Under the pieces are notes generated by a model that saw only the letters and a list, made by a program, of their open reading frames with translations, did not search any database and was not told the DNA's origin. A program made the position numbers and the translations under genes. Shown here piece after piece: positions 4,757 through 5,786 of a DNA stretch of 5,786 bases; the stretch's first letter is position 1; the number at the start of each line of letters is the position of its first letter. Source of the DNA: Gallionellaceae bacterium (GTDB lineage Bacteria > Pseudomonadota > Gammaproteobacteria > Burkholderiales > Gallionellaceae). The stretch is taken from positions 1 through 5,786 of the forward strand of contig JAKFXW010000028.1 of the NCBI GenBank assembly GCA_021731185.1, in the 5' to 3' direction.

Positions 4757-5786
4757 TAAAATCTCGGCGTAAAATAAGGTACAGCATACGACGCAGCCAC
4801 ACTGTTTTGATCCTTCAACAAACCATAGGCTTCATCATCCAGCCTGGCATCCGGCACAACTGGCGTGGCATACACGTATTCCTTAAACGGTGTTAAACCA
4901 ACACGGCGCACGGTATCAATAAACTTTTCATCCTCGATGCGCTCACGCACATACACTTGCAGCAAACGATCGATCACCTGAGGCACTTGCTGAAAGGTAA
5001 ACGACGGCCCGATTACTTTTCCGATCGCGCTCTGATTGCCTTGATCCCCGCCCAGCGAAATTTGATACCACTCGCCTCCATCCTGCTTATCCACGCCCAA
5101 TACACCGATATGCCCAACATGATTATGGCCACATGAATTCATACAGCCTGACATATTAATTTCTATTTCGCCGATGTCATGTTGAAAATCCAGGCTCTCA
5201 AAACGCTCTGAAATAGCCCGTGCCAAGGGAATAGAACGGGCATTGGCCAAGGTGCAAAAATCCCCACCCGGGCAGCAAATGATGTCTGACAACAAGCCCA
5301 CATTGGGGGTAGCCATGCCCTGCGCTGCCGCGATTTTCCACAAGGTGAAAAGATCAGCTTGCCGCACATCTGCCAACACCAGATTTTGCATGTGCGTAAT
5401 GCGTAGTTCGCCAAAACTAAAACGATCTGCCAAATCTGCAGCGGCATCCATCTGTACATCACTGGCATCACCCGGGGCAATAGCAGCCTTCTTGAGCGAC
5501 AACACGACCGCTGCATAACCCGGCACTTTATGCGGCTTCACATTGCGTTGCAGCCAGTTGACGTAGGCTTTATTTTCAGCTTTATGCACAGCTACAACGG
5601 GATCATCGCCGGAAAAAATTGCATATGCAGGTGGCGTAAAATATTTTTTTACTCGCTGCAATTCTTCAACCGTCAACGTGCTCGAACCATCTTTAATATC
5701 TGCCCATTCGGCATCCACCTGACGTTTAAATTCTGCTGCGCCCAAGGCCTTTACTAGAATTTTAATGCGCGCTTTATAGACTGTCT
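4756..5786 (-). CDS. cysI: CysI-type siroheme/[4Fe-4S] sulfite reductase (hemoprotein subunit), 5'-truncated by the window edge
   Basis: This protein should catalyse the six-electron reduction of sulfite to sulfide in the cytoplasm, the last step of sulfate assimilation before cysteine synthesis. The frame stays open to the right edge: the codons before 5745 read TVYKARIKILVKAL, which fits the ARIK...ALGAAEF stretch of this family. The TTG at 5743-5745 is therefore not a start. About 342 residues are visible; the family is usually about 550-570, so roughly the C-terminal 60% is here. The four cluster cysteines are present as C-x5-C (CPGGDFC, codons 5272-5274 and 5254-5256) followed by C-x3-C (GCMNSCG, codons 5143-5145 and 5131-5133). 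Together they bind the [4Fe-4S] cluster that is bridged to siroheme. The N-terminal half, with most substrate-binding basic residues, is out of view. A related ferredoxin-nitrite reductase cannot be excluded from the fold alone, but the cysH/cysDN neighbours favour sulfite. No cysJ adjoins it here. The TAA stop shares one base with the DUF934 start. Confidence 0.93.
   Translation of the reverse strand, partial: TVYKARIKILVKALGAAEFKRQVDAEWADIKDGSSTLTVEELQRVKKYFTPPAYAIFSGDDPVVAVHKAENKAYVNWLQRNVKPHKVPGYAAVVLSLKKAAIAPGDASDVQMDAAADLADRFSFGELRITHMQNLVLADVRQADLFTLWKIAAAQGMATPNVGLLSDIICCPGGDFCTLANARSIPLARAISERFESLDFQHDIGEIEINMSGCMNSCGHNHVGHIGVLGVDKQDGGEWYQISLGGDQGNQSAIGKVIGPSFTFQQVPQVIDRLLQVYVRERIEDEKFIDTVRRVGLTPFKEYVYATPVVPDARLDDEAYGLLKDQNSVAASYAVPYFTPRF

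Noticed and set aside
4756..5745. A complete 329-residue cysI starting at TTG 5743-5745
   Set aside because: The frame is open to the window edge and the upstream residues (TVYKARIKILVKAL) continue the family alignment, so the gene is simply cut by the window.
4756..5786. Assimilatory nitrite reductase instead of sulfite reductase
   Set aside because: The two share a fold and cluster motifs, but the unbroken link with DUF934, cysH, cysDN and a siroheme gene favours sulfite; no nitrate or nitrite genes are present.

Overview
The window holds one continuous set of sulfate-assimilation genes, all read on the minus strand (right to left): cysI (5' end beyond the right edge), a DUF934 gene, cysH, cysD, cysN and a siroheme-type uroporphyrinogen-III C-methyltransferase (cobA/SUMT). 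Moderate GC, the cysI-DUF934-cysH-cysD-cysN-cobA order, the separate cysN without a kinase domain and the iron-sulfur type of CysH all suggest a betaproteobacterium, most likely in or near the Nitrosomonadales (Gallionella/Methylotenera/Nitrosomonas relatives). That placement is an inference from gene order and protein style, not a database result.

The pathway reads as follows. CysD and CysN activate sulfate to APS. CysH carries the CC...CxxC cysteines of APS reductases and should reduce APS directly to sulfite, so no APS kinase (CysC) is required and none is seen. CysI, a siroheme/[4Fe-4S] reductase, takes sulfite to sulfide. CobA makes precorrin-2, the precursor of the siroheme that CysI needs. 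No CysJ flavoprotein and no precorrin-2 dehydrogenase/chelatase are in the window, so electron supply and the last siroheme steps must come from elsewhere.

Layout, right to left: 5786-4756 cysI (C-terminal 342 residues); 4756-4235 DUF934, its start overlapping the cysI stop as TAATG; 4238-3516 cysH, overlapping DUF934 as ATGA; 3516-3316 a 201-bp miniature inverted-repeat element (MITE) with 25-bp terminal repeats and a TAA target duplication; 3278-2373 cysD; about 2375-2224 a second, unrelated palindromic element that starts at the cysD stop codon; 2170-863 cysN; 849-49 cobA; 48-1 no recognisable feature.

The genes are ordinary. The unusual part is how small palindromic DNA has invaded the operon. 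Two different elements each abut the stop codon of the gene upstream of them, and the MITE supplies the last base of the cysH stop. A pair of perfect hairpins lies inside cysN in a segment that looks like an in-frame insertion, and cobA carries two short in-frame tandem duplications. I saw no tRNA, rRNA, CRISPR, full-length transposase or convincing rho-independent terminator. I found no undescribed multi-gene system; the least understood component is the DUF934 protein, which has no cysteine.
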